Notes: generated by a model not told the origin, from the letters alone. Shown: positions 43,201 to 55,498, counted from the first letter of the stretch. The stretch: 64,000 nt of DNA from Pseudomonas leptonychotis (GCF_004920405.1 NZ_RFLV01000001.1:2232001-2296000); one strand, 5' to 3'. Translations and numbers: made by a program.

Positions 43201-43984
43201 GGCGTTGGTCAATCGGCTCGCCAACCCAGCGTTGCTGAATGTCGGCGATCTCACTTGGGGTGAGCTCACTCAACACCTTGTCGAGAATGCCGGCCAAGAC
43301 CGTTTGATCCTTGGGAACCGCCATGGCCAGTTGGTAGCGGTACGGCGTTTGGCCGCTGATGATAATGCCGTCGAGTTTGAGCTGGCGCAGGTGCCAGACG
43401 CTGGAGGCGAGGTCGCCGACCATGGCGTCGGCTTGACCGGACGCTAGGGCTTGCAAGGCTGCAGCCACGCTGGGGCGTGGCCAGAGGCGCAGCTCAGGGT
43501 GCTTGTCGCGAAGCAGTTCGTGGGTGGCGTAACTGTCGACTACAGCCACTTTTAGCCCCTGCAGCTCGCCTAGCTTGCGTGGTTGCGGGCCTTGTTCCTG
43601 GGTCAGGATGACAATCGGAAAATCGAGGTAGGGGCGGGTGAACGTCAGGTACTGCTCGCGCTCTGGGGTGGCCATCAGGCTAGGCAGTAGGTGTACTTTG
43701 CCGGTTCTGGCGTCGGCCAGTACTTCGCTCCAGTTTTGCGCCGGTGCCGGGCGTAAGTTGATCGATAGGCGCTGCTCTATCACCCGCACATAGTCGGCAG
43801 CGAGCCCCTGATACTGGTCCTCGTTGTCGATAAACTCATAGGGTGGCCAGTCTTGATCAACGCCCAGGCTGAGTTCGGGGTGGGCAGCAAGCCACGCCTG
43901 CTCTTCTGCAGTCAGCTCCAAGCCGACTGCAGGCAGGGACCAACAAGCCAGACACAACAGGAGGGTGGCCAAAACACGCGGCAT
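40250..43984 (-). CDS. rmcA: RmcA-like c-di-GMP regulator (periplasmic sensor, PAS, GGDEF, EAL)
   Basis: The 1244-residue protein has a signal peptide, a periplasmic solute-binding domain (about 25-255, LSLGVDQDWPPYEFIDNED), a membrane segment (about 265-283), several PAS domains (about 300-800), a GGDEF domain with intact GGDEF at 885-889 and an EAL domain with EALVRW at 1014. Domain order and location beside rpoD match RmcA (PA0575), which lowers c-di-GMP in response to redox state. The solute-binding domain points to sensing of a periplasmic ligand as well; arginine has been reported for homologues. Both catalytic motifs are intact here. Confidence 0.92.
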   Translation of the reverse strand: MPRVLATLLLCLACWSLPAVGLELTAEEQAWLAAHPELSLGVDQDWPPYEFIDNEDQYQGLAADYVRVIEQRLSINLRPAPAQNWSEVLADARTGKVHLLPSLMATPEREQYLTFTRPYLDFPIVILTQEQGPQPRKLGELQGLKVAVVDSYATHELLRDKHPELRLWPRPSVAAALQALASGQADAMVGDLASSVWHLRQLKLDGIIISGQTPYRYQLAMAVPKDQTVLAGILDKVLSELTPSEIADIQQRWVGEPIDQRPFWRSLLLFGLPGLLAALLIIFSILRINHRLRSEMRRRTMLEDELRNSEQHYRGLVESLNAIAWQMDPSDFRFTYVAPQAERLLGYPAQDWLQPGFIERILHPDDAHRTLDYCRTETQAGRDHSLDYRMLAADGREVWVRDIVTLSPQNGSQMLRGLLIDITETKQTEQALALSEQKFSSVFHSCPDIIALLNLNDGKLLAVNQTFEQQFGISAAEAIGHTSSELDLWNDQGTGPRILEVLRKGNAHNIEGSFRRRDGRQFTALISAQKVILDGASTLVVAVRDISELKDTQQRLKLSEDKFAKAFHASPDGLLITRLSDGQLLDVNEGFSRITGYSINEATDSSTLQLGIWANPEDRTRMLEQVQQHGSVRDFRALIRTRNGSLRTCEMAVQPIPIEGDTCMLTIARDVTEREQMQEHLLQAATVFESTAEGVMITDLQQRITAVNRAFTSITGYSETEALGQSPRLLASGNHDSAFYAAMWHNLSASGHWQGEIWNKRKNGELYPEWLTISAVRDSEEQITHFVGVFADISSLKHAQARLDHQAHHDPLTGLPNRMLFEARLLTAIDDALIDQGLGAVLFIDLDRFKHINDSLGHPVGDQLLKSIAERLKALLRDIDTLARLGGDEFIILLPGLQHKSDAELVAHKLLDCFNLPFRFDEQELFISASIGISCYPDDGKDVATLVKNADAAMYRAKARGRNRVERYTRDLTFQATERMALERELRRAIEQEELQLYYQPKRCLSSNRLIGAEALVRWNHPVFGEIPPDRFIPLAEETGLIIPLGDWVLRQACWQMQQWQQQHAPFGPLSVNLTGVQLRQPHLLVRISSLLEDNGLPPELLQLEITESFIMNQAEEALSLLHQLKSLGIQLAIDDFGTGYSSLSYLKRLPVDTLKIDQSFVHGLPNDTNDVAIVRAIIALGRSMQLTVIAEGVETKAQELFLAAEGCEQIQGFVISRAIHAEAFAQNFLSPRHSVGAAEKAPV

Positions 43985-44056
43985 GGTCGGGCTCGTTTAT
44001 GGGCAATAGGAAAAGTGTAGACCTGTGCAGCAGGCCTTGGTAGTTGCCCATAATGC

Positions 44057-44083
44057 AAAACCCCCGGCAGGGCCGGGGGTTTT
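44057..44083 (-). terminator. rpoD terminator
   Basis: AAAACCCCCGGC and the matching GCCGGGGGTTTT form a strong hairpin with a T-run, just after the rpoD stop. Confidence 0.92.
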
Positions 44084-44087
44084 GGTA

Positions 44088-45932
<1,845 letters not shown>

Positions 45933-45997
45933 AACACCCTATCCACTGAAGGTCTGGCGGGCAAAAACAAGCCGCGGATTATACCCGAGTAATACCC

Positions 45998-47974
45998 CTA
46001 AGCGCCAGTTGGACTCGGGATTACCGGTGATGCATTACGGCTCAGCAAGCTACGCAGCTGATCTTTCTCTTCTGCGCTCAACTCACTTTGACGGGCTTTG
46101 CGCAGCAAATGTTCCAAGCTGCGCTCGCGTTGGCGGGCTACTAGACTAGTTATAGTGTCGAAAAACTGTTGTTCAAGGTTGTCGGCCGAAATCAGCCATT
46201 CCTTTTCTGCCAGGGCGCGCAATAAACGGCCCTGCTCGGTACCGTGCCAGCGTGCAATCAGCTGCAGCGAGCGTAGGTTAGGGTTTTTCTGCAGTGCCCC
46301 AAGTAGGGCGACCAGCAGTTGCGCATAGGTGTCGTCTTCGCCGGCGAAATGGCTGACGTCTTCGACCTTTTGCGCTAATTGCGGATGATGCAGCAGGGTG
46401 CGCAGAGCGCTCAAGTGCGGTGATTCCACGCTCACCGCAGTTCGTGGTGCGCGTGGCGCGAATTCACCTTGACCTTTTTTGTTCCATTTGCCGCCGCCTT
46501 TTTTCCAGCTGCCCTTGCCGTTGTTGGGCTCGAAGTGTGTGGTGGGGCTGGGATTTTCGTACTCGTTGCGGCTGGGCTCGACATCGTAATAGGCGCTGTC
46601 GGGGATAGCTGCGTAATCCGGGTAATCGCTGGGTGGGGCGTTGTTGTGGCTTGGCTGGCTGCTGCGCGCGGCTGGCGCCGTTTGCTGCATGGCCTCGCCG
46701 GAAAGGCCGGTGATTTCGCTCAGGCGCTGGCGCATCAGCGCGCGCAAGTTGTTGCCGGGAATTTTGTCGATCAGCGGCACGGCCAGTGTCATCAGGTGCG
46801 CCTTGCCTTCCAGTGAGCGTGGGTCGGCTTCCTCGCTGAGCTGTTGGAAGAAATAGTCGGCCAGGGGCTGGGCGTGCTGGTTGATGCGGGCGCGGAAAGC
46901 GTCGGTGCCTTCACTGCGCACTAAGGTGTCTGGGTCTTCGCCGTCGGGTAGAAACAAGAAGCGTGCGCGGCGACCATCCTGCAGGCTCGATAAAGTCGAC
47001 TCCAGTGCGCGCCAGGCGGCGTTGCGGCCGGCGGCATCGCCGTCGAAGCAAAACAACACGCTGGGTACGACGCGGAACAGGCGCTTGAGGTGTTCTTCGC
47101 TGGTGGCGGTGCCAAGTGTGGCGACGGCATTGCGTAGGCCTTGTTGGGCCAGTGCGATGACGTCCATGTAGCCTTCAACCACCATGATTTCGTCGAGATC
47201 GCGGTTATGCTTGCGCGCTTCGAACAGGCCATAGAGTTCCTGGCCCTTGTGAAATACCGGGGTTTCTGGGGAGTTCAGGTATTTGGGTTTCTCGTCGCCC
47301 AGCACGCGACCGCCAAAGGCGATTACCCGGCCGCGACTGTCGCGAATAGGAAACATAATGCGATCGCGAAAGCGGTCGTAGCGCTTGCCGCTTTCGGCGT
47401 TTTCCACCAGCAGGCCCGCGTCGATCATGGCCTTTTGTTGCAGGCTGTCGCTGGCTAGGTGTTTGTGCAGGTTGTCCCAGCCGGGCGGGGCGAAGCCCAT
47501 GCCGAAGTCGCGGGCAATCTCGCCGGAGAGGCCGCGGCCTTTTAGGTAGTCAATCGCGGCTTTACGTTGCGGGTGGTTTTTCAGTGCCTGTTTGTAGAAT
47601 TCGGCAGCGGCCGTTAGCAGCGGGTAAAGCGGCGAGTCGGTGGGTTGGCGCGGCTTGTTGTTGCGTCCGCCTTCCTCGCGGGGTACTTCCATGCCGGCGC
47701 GCTTGGCCAGGTCCTCGATGGCTTGGGGGAAATCAAGCTGATCGTGATCCATGACAAACCCCAGGGCGTTGCCGCCGGCCCCGCAGCCAAAGCAGTAATA
47801 AAACTGTTTGTCCGGGCTGACGCTGAACGAGGGGGTTTTTTCTTTATGGAAGGGGCAGCAGGCGGTGTAGTTCTTGCCGGCTTTTTTCAGTTGGATGCGC
47901 GAAGCCACCACGTCGACGATATCGGTGCGGTTGAGCAGATCATCGATAAAAGACTGTGGGATCAGGCCGGCCAT
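45998..47974 (-). CDS. dnaG: DNA primase
   Basis: DnaG makes the RNA primers for replication. The 658-residue protein has the CHC2 zinc finger at the N-terminus (Cys40, His43, Cys61, Cys64), a TOPRIM domain with VVEGYMDVIALAQQG and FDGDAAGRNAAWRALE, and a C-terminal DnaB-binding domain (about 520-658) after a Gly/Lys/Asn-rich linker. All catalytic acids are present. It sits between rpsU and rpoD; promoters for rpoD are known to lie inside dnaG in related species. Confidence 0.98.
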   Translation of the reverse strand: MAGLIPQSFIDDLLNRTDIVDVVASRIQLKKAGKNYTACCPFHKEKTPSFSVSPDKQFYYCFGCGAGGNALGFVMDHDQLDFPQAIEDLAKRAGMEVPREEGGRNNKPRQPTDSPLYPLLTAAAEFYKQALKNHPQRKAAIDYLKGRGLSGEIARDFGMGFAPPGWDNLHKHLASDSLQQKAMIDAGLLVENAESGKRYDRFRDRIMFPIRDSRGRVIAFGGRVLGDEKPKYLNSPETPVFHKGQELYGLFEARKHNRDLDEIMVVEGYMDVIALAQQGLRNAVATLGTATSEEHLKRLFRVVPSVLFCFDGDAAGRNAAWRALESTLSSLQDGRRARFLFLPDGEDPDTLVRSEGTDAFRARINQHAQPLADYFFQQLSEEADPRSLEGKAHLMTLAVPLIDKIPGNNLRALMRQRLSEITGLSGEAMQQTAPAARSSQPSHNNAPPSDYPDYAAIPDSAYYDVEPSRNEYENPSPTTHFEPNNGKGSWKKGGGKWNKKGQGEFAPRAPRTAVSVESPHLSALRTLLHHPQLAQKVEDVSHFAGEDDTYAQLLVALLGALQKNPNLRSLQLIARWHGTEQGRLLRALAEKEWLISADNLEQQFFDTITSLVARQRERSLEHLLRKARQSELSAEEKDQLRSLLSRNASPVIPSPTGA

Positions 47975-48020
47975 AGGCGCTCAGAATATTGTCATGCGTG
48001 AGAGCAAAGCAATTGTTGGG

Positions 48021-48066
48021 CAAAAACTAAAAGACTCCGAACATCACCCTGAGGTGCGCGGAGTCT
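48021..48066 (-). terminator. hairpin between rpsU and dnaG
   Basis: AGACTCCG and CGGAGTCT form the stem, with an inner CACC/GGTG pairing, followed on the minus strand by TTTTAGTTTTTG. In other bacteria a weak terminator at this place lowers dnaG expression relative to rpsU. Confidence 0.75.
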
Positions 48067-48139
48067 AAAAGTGAAACCCAGGCGAGGCCGGGTGTCAGGC
48101 GTTGCTTGTAGTTAAGCGTGCAGGCCGAAGCCGCAGTGC

Positions 48140-48355
48140 TTAGTACAGGCGTACGCTGCGGCGCTGCTCGCGCTGCACTTTCTTGGCGTGACGTTTAACA
48201 GCTGCTGCTGCTTTGCGCTTACGCTCTGAAGTCGGTTTTTCGTAGAATTCACGGCTGCGAACTTCAGCCAGAACACCGGCTTTTTCACAGGAGCGCTTGA
48301 AACGGCGCAGGGCTACGTCGAACGGTTCGTTCTCTTTAACTTTTACGGCTGGCAT
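48140..48355 (-). CDS. rpsU: 30S ribosomal protein S21
   Basis: The 71-residue basic protein begins [21 protein letters not shown] and ends [11 protein letters not shown], the standard bS21 sequence. It helps mRNA base-pair with 16S rRNA in initiation. The ATG at 48355 fits the conserved N-terminus; an in-frame ATG 21 bp upstream is not used in this family. Confidence 0.98.
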   Translation of the reverse strand: MPAVKVKENEPFDVALRRFKRSCEKAGVLAEVRSREFYEKPTSERKRKAAAAVKRHAKKVQREQRRSVRLY

Positions 48356-48561
48356 CCAGGGCTTACCTTCTCTCATTACCGGGGGGTAACGTTGCTCCTG
48401 GCAAATGACGCTGGAGAACGTAGGTTTTTAAGGGTTGCGGATGTTACCGTCTCATCAAGAGGAATGCAAAGCCTCTGATCGAAAAGCGCTGGCCGGCTCG
48501 CGGCAGCGACCATTATCATGCGCGCCTTCGAAGCCGTACACACTACTACAAGGCACTGCCC

Positions 48562-49587
48562 ATGCTGGTTCTGGGATTGGAAACCTCCTGCGATGAAACC
48601 GGTGTCGCGCTCTACGACAGTGAGCGCGGCCTGCTGGCTGATGCGCTGTTTAGTCAGATTGATTTACACCGAGTTTATGGCGGCGTGGTGCCAGAGTTGG
48701 CCTCGCGCGATCACGTCAAACGCATGCTGCCGTTGATTCGCCAGGTGCTCGACGAGGCTGGTAAGCATAAAACTGACATCGATGCGATCGCGTATACCGC
48801 CGGCCCCGGGCTGGTTGGCGCATTGCTGGTTGGGGCCTCTTGTGCTCAAGCCATGGCCTTTGCCTGGGGCATTCCGGCGCTCGGTGTGCACCATATGGAA
48901 GGCCATCTTTTAGCCCCGATGCTTGAAGAGCAACCACCGGCTTTTCCGTTCGTCGCTTTGTTGGTGTCTGGCGGTCATACCCAGCTGGTTCGCGTAGATG
49001 GCATTGGCCAATATCAACTGCTTGGCGAGTCCCTTGACGATGCGGCCGGTGAGGCTTTTGACAAGACCGCCAAGCTGATGGGGCTGCAATATCCAGGCGG
49101 CCCGGAGATTGCCAAGTTGGCCCTGAGCGGTACACCCGGGCGCTTCAAGTTCCCACGGCCGATGACTGATCGCCCTGGCCTGGAGTTTAGCTTCAGCGGG
49201 CTGAAGACCTTTACCCTCAATACGTGGCAGAAGTGTCAGGCCGAAGGCGATAACAGCGAACAAACCCGTTGCGACATCGCCTTGGCATTTCAGCAGGCGG
49301 TGGTCGATACCCTCACCATCAAATGCAAGCGCGCGCTCAAACAAACCGGGCTGAATAATCTGGTGATTGCGGGAGGGGTGAGTGCCAACCAAGCGCTGCG
49401 TCAGTCGCTTGAGAAGATGCTCGGTGAGCTGAAGGGTGAGGTGTTCTACGCCCGCCCAGCATTCTGTACCGATAACGGTGCGATGATTGCGTATGCCGGT
49501 TGCCAGCGTTTGCTGGCGGGGCAGCATGAGGATTTGAGCATTCAGGTGCAGGCGCGTTGGCCGATGGAGCAACTGCCCGCGCTGTAA
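48562..49587 (+). CDS. tsaD: tRNA threonylcarbamoyladenosine transferase TsaD
   Basis: TsaD transfers threonylcarbamoyl to A37 of ANN-decoding tRNAs, together with TsaB and TsaE. The 341-residue ASKHA-fold protein has the metal-binding HMEGH motif ([11 protein letters not shown]), [11 protein letters not shown] and the start [19 protein letters not shown]. It is divergent from rpsU, the order conserved in Pseudomonas. Confidence 0.98.
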   Translation: MLVLGLETSCDETGVALYDSERGLLADALFSQIDLHRVYGGVVPELASRDHVKRMLPLIRQVLDEAGKHKTDIDAIAYTAGPGLVGALLVGASCAQAMAFAWGIPALGVHHMEGHLLAPMLEEQPPAFPFVALLVSGGHTQLVRVDGIGQYQLLGESLDDAAGEAFDKTAKLMGLQYPGGPEIAKLALSGTPGRFKFPRPMTDRPGLEFSFSGLKTFTLNTWQKCQAEGDNSEQTRCDIALAFQQAVVDTLTIKCKRALKQTGLNNLVIAGGVSANQALRQSLEKMLGELKGEVFYARPAFCTDNGAMIAYAGCQRLLAGQHEDLSIQVQARWPMEQLPAL

Positions 49588-49622
49588 GCGCAGCGTTGAT
49601 GAGCCGGGCTCAGTGGGTGGAT

Positions 49623-50192
49623 TTAAAAATGCCGTTCACGGCCGGCGTATAGATCGCGTAGATTGCCGCGATGTCGCCAAACGATCAGCCCGGTTAGTGC
49701 GCATACGGGCAGCAGGGCGGCGGGTTGTTGCCAGGCCAGCAGTGGTAGGGTCAGCGGCGTGGCGATCAGCGCGGCCAGTGAGCTAGTGCGGGTCAGAATG
49801 AAGGTCAGCAGCCAGGCAGCAACGGCCAGTAACGCGGCTGGTGGGTACAGGCCCAGGAGCATGCCGGCAGCTGTAGCGACGCCCTTGCCACCATGGAAGT
49901 TGAAGTACAGCGGGTACATGTGGCCGATAACAGCGGCTAAACCGATCCAAGCTTGCTGGTGCAAGCTGAAGCCGAGCAGGCTCGCGATGACTACAGGCAA
50001 GAGGCCTTTGAGCAGGTCACCGATCAGCGTCAGAATAGCCAGGCGCTTGCCGGCCAGCCTGAACATGTTGGTGGCGCCGGGGTTGCCTGAGCCACTGGCG
50101 CGCGGATCTGGCCCGCCGCTAAGACGGCTGAGCAAAATGGCGAAGGACAATGAGCCAAGCAGGTAGGCAAGGGTTGCCAACAGCCAAAACAT
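49623..50192 (-). CDS. plsY: glycerol-3-phosphate acyltransferase PlsY
   Basis: PlsY acylates glycerol-3-phosphate from acyl-phosphate, the first step of phospholipid synthesis. The protein has about five membrane segments and the motifs [20 protein letters not shown] and a C-terminal [10 protein letters not shown]. The ATG at 50192 gives the usual 189 residues; an in-frame ATG three codons earlier (50201) is possible. It is divergent from folB. Confidence 0.95.
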   Translation of the reverse strand: MFWLLATLAYLLGSLSFAILLSRLSGGPDPRASGSGNPGATNMFRLAGKRLAILTLIGDLLKGLLPVVIASLLGFSLHQQAWIGLAAVIGHMYPLYFNFHGGKGVATAAGMLLGLYPPAALLAVAAWLLTFILTRTSSLAALIATPLTLPLLAWQQPAALLPVCALTGLIVWRHRGNLRDLYAGRERHF

Positions 50193-50266
50193 GGTATCCA
50201 TTCCAGGGCGAGGGAGTCCTGATTCTAACTAGGTGCGACAGTCTTGTCGTGCCACGGAGAGCGTGC

Positions 50267-50623
50267 TTGGACACAGTTTTTATCGAAGGTCTGGAAGTCG
50301 ATACCGTCATCGGCGCCTACGACTGGGAGCGCAGCATTCGTCAGTGTTTGCGGCTGGACCTTTACTTGGGCTGGGATAACCGCCCCGCTGCAGTGAACGA
50401 TGACCTGGATAAGGCGCTTGATTACGCCAAGGTGTCGCAGCGTATTCAGGCTTTTGCCAGCGAGTCGCAGTTCATCTTGGTAGAAACCTTCGCTGAGCGT
50501 TTGGTGCAGCTGTTGATGGATGAGTTCCAGGTCCCTTGGGTGCGCCTCAAGCTGACCAAGCCAGGCGCGGTGCCTGCTGCCAGCGGCGGTGTCGGGGTGG
50601 AGATCGAGCGCGGATGTCGCTAA
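50267..50623 (+). CDS. folB: dihydroneopterin aldolase
   Basis: FolB cleaves 7,8-dihydroneopterin to 6-hydroxymethyl-dihydropterin and glycolaldehyde in folate synthesis. The 118-residue protein shows the conserved VFIEGLEVDTVIGAYDWER, DYAKVSQRI, ETFAERLV and VRLKLTKPGAV segments with the active-site Glu and Lys. The start is TTG at 50267, 6 bp after CGGAGA; upstream frame residues do not belong to the family. The 3' end overlaps folK by 10 bp. Confidence 0.94.
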   Translation: MDTVFIEGLEVDTVIGAYDWERSIRQCLRLDLYLGWDNRPAAVNDDLDKALDYAKVSQRIQAFASESQFILVETFAERLVQLLMDEFQVPWVRLKLTKPGAVPAASGGVGVEIERGCR

Positions 50624-51150
50624 CTCCCGTTCTGTTGGGGCTGGGCAGTAATGTCGAGCGCGAAGCTCACCTGTGCGCCGGCCTCGATGCGCTCGCTGAC
50701 CTACTCAGTGATATGCGCTGCTCGCCTGTATTTGAAAGCCAGGCAGTTGGCATCAAGAGTGGGCCATTCTTCAACTTGGTGGTGGCCGGTTACAGCGCGC
50801 TGCCATTGGCTGAGCTGGATCGCCGCCTGAAATTTATCGAAGCCGATAACGGCCGCTATGCGCCCGAGCGCAAAGGCCTGCCGCTGGATATCGATGTGTT
50901 GTTGTATGGCGATTTAGTCGGCAATTTCGATGGCCTGATTCTGCCGCGCGCCGAAATCCTCAAAAATGCCTTTGTGCTTTGGCCACTGGCTTTGTTGGTG
51001 CCGAGCTTGCTGCACCCGGCGCAGCAGCGCAGCTTTGCTGAACTATGGAAGGCGGCGCAGATTGACCAGCAGCTGTGGCCGGTGGCGTTCAGCTGGCGTG
51101 ATCAACCGCTAACGCCGGCGCCGTTGCTTCAGGCGTATCCGGCGACATAG
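50614..51150 (+). CDS. folK: 2-amino-4-hydroxy-6-hydroxymethyldihydropteridine diphosphokinase
   Basis: FolK transfers pyrophosphate from ATP to 6-hydroxymethyl-dihydropterin, the step after FolB. The 178-residue protein has LGLGSNVEREAHL, the GPFFNLVV segment, the RYAPERKGLPLDIDVLLYGD motif with the metal-binding Asp pair and the PRAEILKNAFVLWPLALL end block. It overlaps folB by 10 bp, so the two steps are coupled in expression. The C-terminus is slightly longer than the E. coli enzyme. Confidence 0.95.
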   Translation: MSLTPVLLGLGSNVEREAHLCAGLDALADLLSDMRCSPVFESQAVGIKSGPFFNLVVAGYSALPLAELDRRLKFIEADNGRYAPERKGLPLDIDVLLYGDLVGNFDGLILPRAEILKNAFVLWPLALLVPSLLHPAQQRSFAELWKAAQIDQQLWPVAFSWRDQPLTPAPLLQAYPAT

Positions 51151-51161
51151 TCCTGCGGGGG

Positions 51162-52400
51162 CTAACGAGGTTGCGCTGCGGTATTTGCTTTATAAGTGCT
51201 AAGTGCATTCAGCCGCTCGCGATTTAACGCCTCGCCCAAGTCTGCCCCTTTGAGCCCCTGTGCGAGCAAGGGATGCACCGCGACTGCTCGCGCCGCCTGC
51301 ATGGCCGCGCGCAGGTAACCTGCTTGTGGGTAGTCGCGTTGTTCCAGGCCGAGGCGGCCGCGGGCGTCCATTTCACAGGCGGCAATAAACTCTTCAAAGC
51401 GCTGTGGGCGACGGAACACGTCGAAACCTTGCAGCAGCTTGAGCAGGGTCGAGGCTTTGAGTTCCATGGCGCGGTGACCGTGAGTGTGGAATTCGCCAAC
51501 CTGTAGCGCCAGTTCCTGGCAATCCTTGGGCGCTTTACAGCGCTGGTTGATCGCGCGAATCAGTTTCAAACCTTTGTGTTCATGGGCGATATGTCGCGGC
51601 CACTCGGCCTCGGGCGTTAGGCCTTTGCCGACATCGTGCAGCAGGCAGGCCCAGCGCACGGTAAGCGGTTGCTGGTGTTCGGCGCATTGGCGCAGCACGC
51701 TGAGGACATGTGCGCCGGTGTCGATTTCCGGATGATGAGCCGGAGGCTGTGGGATGCCGAACAGTGCGTCGACCTCCGGCAATAGCACCTGTAATGCGCC
51801 GCAGTCGCGCAGTACCTGGATGAACACATCTGGGCGCGGCTCCATCAGAGCGCGGGAGATTTCCTTCCAGCTGCGCTCGGGTGTCAGCGCGGTCAGCTCG
51901 CCGGACTCACTCAGCTCGTGCATCAGCGCCATGGTTTCTGCTGCGACGCTAAAGCCAAGCGGTGCATAGCGTGCGGCAAAGCGCGCAACACGCAAGACCC
52001 GGAGCGGATCTTCGGCGAAAGCCGGGGAAACGTGGCGCAGCAGTTTGGCGTCGAGGTCGCGCTGGCCGCCGTAGGGGTCGATCAGCTTGCCTTGGCCGTC
52101 TTCGGCTATGGCATTGACGGTCAGGTCGCGGCGAATCAGGTCGTCTTCCAAGGTGACGTCAGGGCTGGCGAAGAAGGTGAAACCGCCATAACCGTGCCCA
52201 CTTTTACGCTCAGTGCGGGCCAGTGCGTACTCTTCGCCCGTCTGCGGATGCAAGAAAACCGGGAAGTCCGCACCCACCGGACGGTAGCCCAGTTCGAGCA
52301 TCTGCTCGGCACTGGCGCCGACCACCACCCAGTCGATCTCGCTAATGCTTCTGTTTAACAGGCGATCACGTACTGCGCCGCCCACTTTGTAAATCTGCAT
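51162..52400 (-). CDS. cca: multifunctional CCA tRNA nucleotidyltransferase with HD domain
   Basis: Cca adds or repairs the 3' CCA of tRNAs. The 412-residue class II enzyme has [12 protein letters not shown] and [10 protein letters not shown] (catalytic Asp pair), the [12 protein letters not shown] template motif, and a C-terminal HD domain (about 225-330, with [12 protein letters not shown]) that gives phosphatase/phosphodiesterase activity as in E. coli. The gene converges with folK; only 11 bp separate the stops. Confidence 0.97.
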   Translation of the reverse strand: MQIYKVGGAVRDRLLNRSISEIDWVVVGASAEQMLELGYRPVGADFPVFLHPQTGEEYALARTERKSGHGYGGFTFFASPDVTLEDDLIRRDLTVNAIAEDGQGKLIDPYGGQRDLDAKLLRHVSPAFAEDPLRVLRVARFAARYAPLGFSVAAETMALMHELSESGELTALTPERSWKEISRALMEPRPDVFIQVLRDCGALQVLLPEVDALFGIPQPPAHHPEIDTGAHVLSVLRQCAEHQQPLTVRWACLLHDVGKGLTPEAEWPRHIAHEHKGLKLIRAINQRCKAPKDCQELALQVGEFHTHGHRAMELKASTLLKLLQGFDVFRRPQRFEEFIAACEMDARGRLGLEQRDYPQAGYLRAAMQAARAVAVHPLLAQGLKGADLGEALNRERLNALSTYKANTAAQPR

Positions 52401-52565
52401 GCCGAATCCTCCGTTGGCTAAAGCATAACGGCTGGGAGGTGCGGCTGTCTGGTTGGTGCCTTCGCCGGAATAGCATCCGTGCGAGGGTTTATGGCGCCGC
52501 CTGCAATAGATTCCCGCTGTATTAACAGCGAACGCAGGTGCGTGTCATCGCGAGCGCGCCACCGA

Positions 52566-54137
52566 TCAGATAGGCGGAATCATCAGGTCGAGGCGCGGGT
52601 AGTCGCTACCTTGTTCAGTTTCATGCTTGGGGGGCACGTGTTGGGTGCCGATCAACTGGTCACCTTGGTACAGCTCCAAGTGGATATTGAAGCCCCACAG
52701 GCGGTGCAGGTGTTTGAGCACCTCCTCGGTCGAGCTGCCCAGCGGTTTGCGATCGTGCTGCTGGTGACGCAGGGTTAGGGAGCGGTCACCGCGGCGGTCG
52801 ATGCTCCAGATCTGCACATTGGGCTCGCGGTTGCCCAGGTTGTATTGCGCTGCCAGGGTTTCGCGGATGGCCTGGTAGCCAGGCTCATCGTGGATAGCCG
52901 GTACGTAGAGTTCGTCTTTTTGGTCGTCATCGAGAATGCTGAACAGCTTGAGGTCACGGATCACCTTGGGCGACAGGTACTGCAGGATAAAGCTCTCGTC
53001 CTTGAAGCTGCTCATGGCGAATTTCAGGGTGCTCAACCAGTCGCTGCCGGCGATCTCCGGGAACCAGCGGCGATCTTCTTCGGTAGGTTCTTCGCAGATA
53101 CGGCGAATGTCGCGGTACATGGCAAAGCCCAGGGCGTAGGGGTTGATGCCGCTGTAGTAGGGGCTGTCGAACGGCGGCTGGTAGACCACGCTGGTGTGCG
53201 ATTGCAGGAACTCGATCATAAAGCCTTCGGTGACCAGGCCTTCGTCGTAGAGGTCGTTCATCAGGGTGTAATGCCAGAAGGTCGCCCAGCCTTCGTTCAT
53301 CACCTGGGTCTGGCGCTGCGGGTAGAAGTACTGGGCGATCTTGCGCACGATGCGGATGATCTCGCGCTGCCAGGGCTCCAGCAGCGGGGCGTGTTTTTCC
53401 AGGAAGTAGAGGATGTTCTCTTGTGGTTCGGCGGGAAAGCGCGTGCTGTCCTTGTCGCCGCCCTTGCTGGCGTTTTTCGGGATGGTGCGCCACAGGTCGT
53501 TGATCTGCTTTTGCAGGTGTTCTTCGCGATCCTTCATGCGCCGGCGTTCTTCCTCGGCGGAGATCGGGTAGGGGCGCTTGTAGCGGTCGACGCCGTAGTT
53601 CATCAGGGCGTGGCAGGAGTCGAGCAAATCTTCCACCGCGTCGATGCCGTGGCGCTCTTCGCATTGCATGATGTACTGCTTGGCGAACACCAGGTAATCG
53701 ATGATCGAGCTGGCATCGGTCCAGGTGCGGAACAGGTAGTTACCCTTGAAGAAGCTGTTGTGGCCATAGCAGGCATGGGCAATCACCAATGCCTGCATGC
53801 AGATGGTGTTTTCTTCCATCAGGTAGGCGATGCAGGGATCGGAGTTGATCACGATCTCGTAGGCCAGGCCCATCTGCCCGCGTGAATAGCCTTTCTCGGT
53901 GGCGAGGAAGTGCTTGCCGTAGGACCAGTGGTGATAGCCCAGTGGCATGCCGACCGAGGCGTAGGCGTCCATCATCTGCTCGGCGGTGATTACTTCGATC
54001 TGGTTGGGGTAGGTGTCCAGCGCATAGCGCTCGGCAATCCGGCTGATCTCTCGGTCGTATTGGCGGATCAGTTCAAAGGTCCACTCCGAACCGGTGGAAA
54101 TAGGTTGGCGGCGCTTGCTCTTGTCGGTGCTGGTCAT
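52566..54137 (-). CDS. SpoVR family protein
   Basis: The 523-residue protein belongs to the SpoVR/YcgB family (start [21 protein letters not shown]; conserved [50 protein letters not shown]). Its molecular role is unknown; homologues are stress-induced together with YeaG/PrkA and YeaH. The ATGA overlap with the yeaH-like gene shows translational coupling. Histidines in the HACYGHN and WHYTL segments suggest metal binding, which is inference. Confidence 0.94.
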   Translation of the reverse strand: MTSTDKSKRRQPISTGSEWTFELIRQYDREISRIAERYALDTYPNQIEVITAEQMMDAYASVGMPLGYHHWSYGKHFLATEKGYSRGQMGLAYEIVINSDPCIAYLMEENTICMQALVIAHACYGHNSFFKGNYLFRTWTDASSIIDYLVFAKQYIMQCEERHGIDAVEDLLDSCHALMNYGVDRYKRPYPISAEEERRRMKDREEHLQKQINDLWRTIPKNASKGGDKDSTRFPAEPQENILYFLEKHAPLLEPWQREIIRIVRKIAQYFYPQRQTQVMNEGWATFWHYTLMNDLYDEGLVTEGFMIEFLQSHTSVVYQPPFDSPYYSGINPYALGFAMYRDIRRICEEPTEEDRRWFPEIAGSDWLSTLKFAMSSFKDESFILQYLSPKVIRDLKLFSILDDDQKDELYVPAIHDEPGYQAIRETLAAQYNLGNREPNVQIWSIDRRGDRSLTLRHQQHDRKPLGSSTEEVLKHLHRLWGFNIHLELYQGDQLIGTQHVPPKHETEQGSDYPRLDLMIPPI

Positions 54138-55402
54138 GATGTCAGCCTCCGCTGGAACAGGTCGCGGAATACCGGGTAGATGTCACCGGCCGACACCAGT
54201 TGCTGCTGGGCGAAGGTGTCGGCGAAGGCCGCGCTGACCTGTTCGTATTCAAACCACAGTGCTTGGTGCTCGCGTGGGGTGATTTCGACGTAGGTGAAGT
54301 ACTGCACGAACGGCATGATCTGGTTGATCAATATATCCCGACATACCGGCGAGTCGTCATTCCAGTTGTCGCCGTCCGAGGCCTGGGCGGCGTAGATATT
54401 CCATTCGTTGATGGGGTAACGCTCGCTCATGACCTCATGCATCAGCTTGAGTGCGCTGGAAACGATGGTGCCGCCGGTCTCGCGAGAATAGAAAAACTCC
54501 TCTTCATCGACCTCTTTGGCGCTGGTGTGGTGGCGGATAAACACCACATCAATCTTGTCGTAGTTGCGCTTGAGGAACAGGTACAAAAGGATAAAGAAGC
54601 GTTTGGCGATGTCCTTGGTCGACTGGGTCATGGAGCCGGAGACGTCCATCAGGCAGAACATCACGGCCTTGGAGCTGGGGTTGGGCTGCTTCACCAGTAG
54701 GTTGTATTTGAGGTCGAAGGTGTCGAGAAAGGGTACGCGCTTGATCCGTGCACGCAGCTTGCTGACCTCTTCTTCCAGCGCCTGAATATCGCCCAGGTTG
54801 TCCGGTTGCTCCTGCTTCAGGCGCTCAAGCTCGGCTTGGATATCTTTGAGCTTGTGCCGGCTGCTGCCGGACAGAGCAATGCGCCGGGCGTGGGCCGAAC
54901 GCAGAGTGCGAACGATATTGATGCGTGACGGGTTGCCTTCGTTGCTGATGCCCGCTCGCACGCTTTTAAAGGTGTCGCTGCCGGTCAGGTGGCGTTTTAT
55001 CAGGTTGGGCAGCTCGAGGTCCTCGAACATAAAGTCGAGAAACTCCTCCTGAGTGATCTGGAAGACGAACTCATCGATGCCTTCGCCCGAGTTACTCGCC
55101 TTGCCAGCACCTTGGCCGCCACCACCTTGCGGGCGGGCAATTTTTTCGCCGGTAGTGAATTCGCGGTTGCCGGGGTGCACGGTGGTCTGCCGGCCGCCGC
55201 GGCCATGATGTAACACCGGTTCATCGATGTCTCGGCCTGGAATACTGATCTGTTCGCCGTGCTCCATGTCGGTGATGGAGCGGCGGCCGACCGCTTCCTC
55301 AACGGCCTTTTTGATGTGGTCGCGGTAGCGCCGCAGGAAACGCTGGCGGTTTACCGTGCTTTTGTTTTTGCCATTCAGGCGTCGGTCGATCACATGGCTC
55401 AT
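54134..55402 (-). CDS. YeaH/YhbH family (DUF444) protein
   Basis: The 422-residue protein has the DUF444 start [32 protein letters not shown] and a C-terminal VWA-like domain with the MIDAS-type [20 protein letters not shown] (DxSxS). It is the partner of the PrkA kinase in a conserved stress module. The ATG at 55402 is preferred over the adjacent GTG at 55405 because GGAGGG then has proper spacing. The basic N-terminal half and Gly-rich linker (about 80-105) are usual. Confidence 0.94.
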   Translation of the reverse strand: MSHVIDRRLNGKNKSTVNRQRFLRRYRDHIKKAVEEAVGRRSITDMEHGEQISIPGRDIDEPVLHHGRGGRQTTVHPGNREFTTGEKIARPQGGGGQGAGKASNSGEGIDEFVFQITQEEFLDFMFEDLELPNLIKRHLTGSDTFKSVRAGISNEGNPSRINIVRTLRSAHARRIALSGSSRHKLKDIQAELERLKQEQPDNLGDIQALEEEVSKLRARIKRVPFLDTFDLKYNLLVKQPNPSSKAVMFCLMDVSGSMTQSTKDIAKRFFILLYLFLKRNYDKIDVVFIRHHTSAKEVDEEEFFYSRETGGTIVSSALKLMHEVMSERYPINEWNIYAAQASDGDNWNDDSPVCRDILINQIMPFVQYFTYVEITPREHQALWFEYEQVSAAFADTFAQQQLVSAGDIYPVFRDLFQRRLTS

Positions 55403-55498
55403 CACTGCCCTCCGTGCGCTGCAGGTAGCAGGCGCGGATACGGCAGAGCTTGTAATACCCGCTCTGCACGAATCCGCAGCCTGTCACGTCAGGCCGTT

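Noticed and set aside
40250..43984. rmcA as part of the island
   Set aside because: It lies outside the right repeat and is in the conserved position beside rpoD.
52845..53885. 346-codon plus-strand frame opposite spoVR
   Set aside because: Shadow of the SpoVR gene in GC-rich DNA; no ribosome site and no family.
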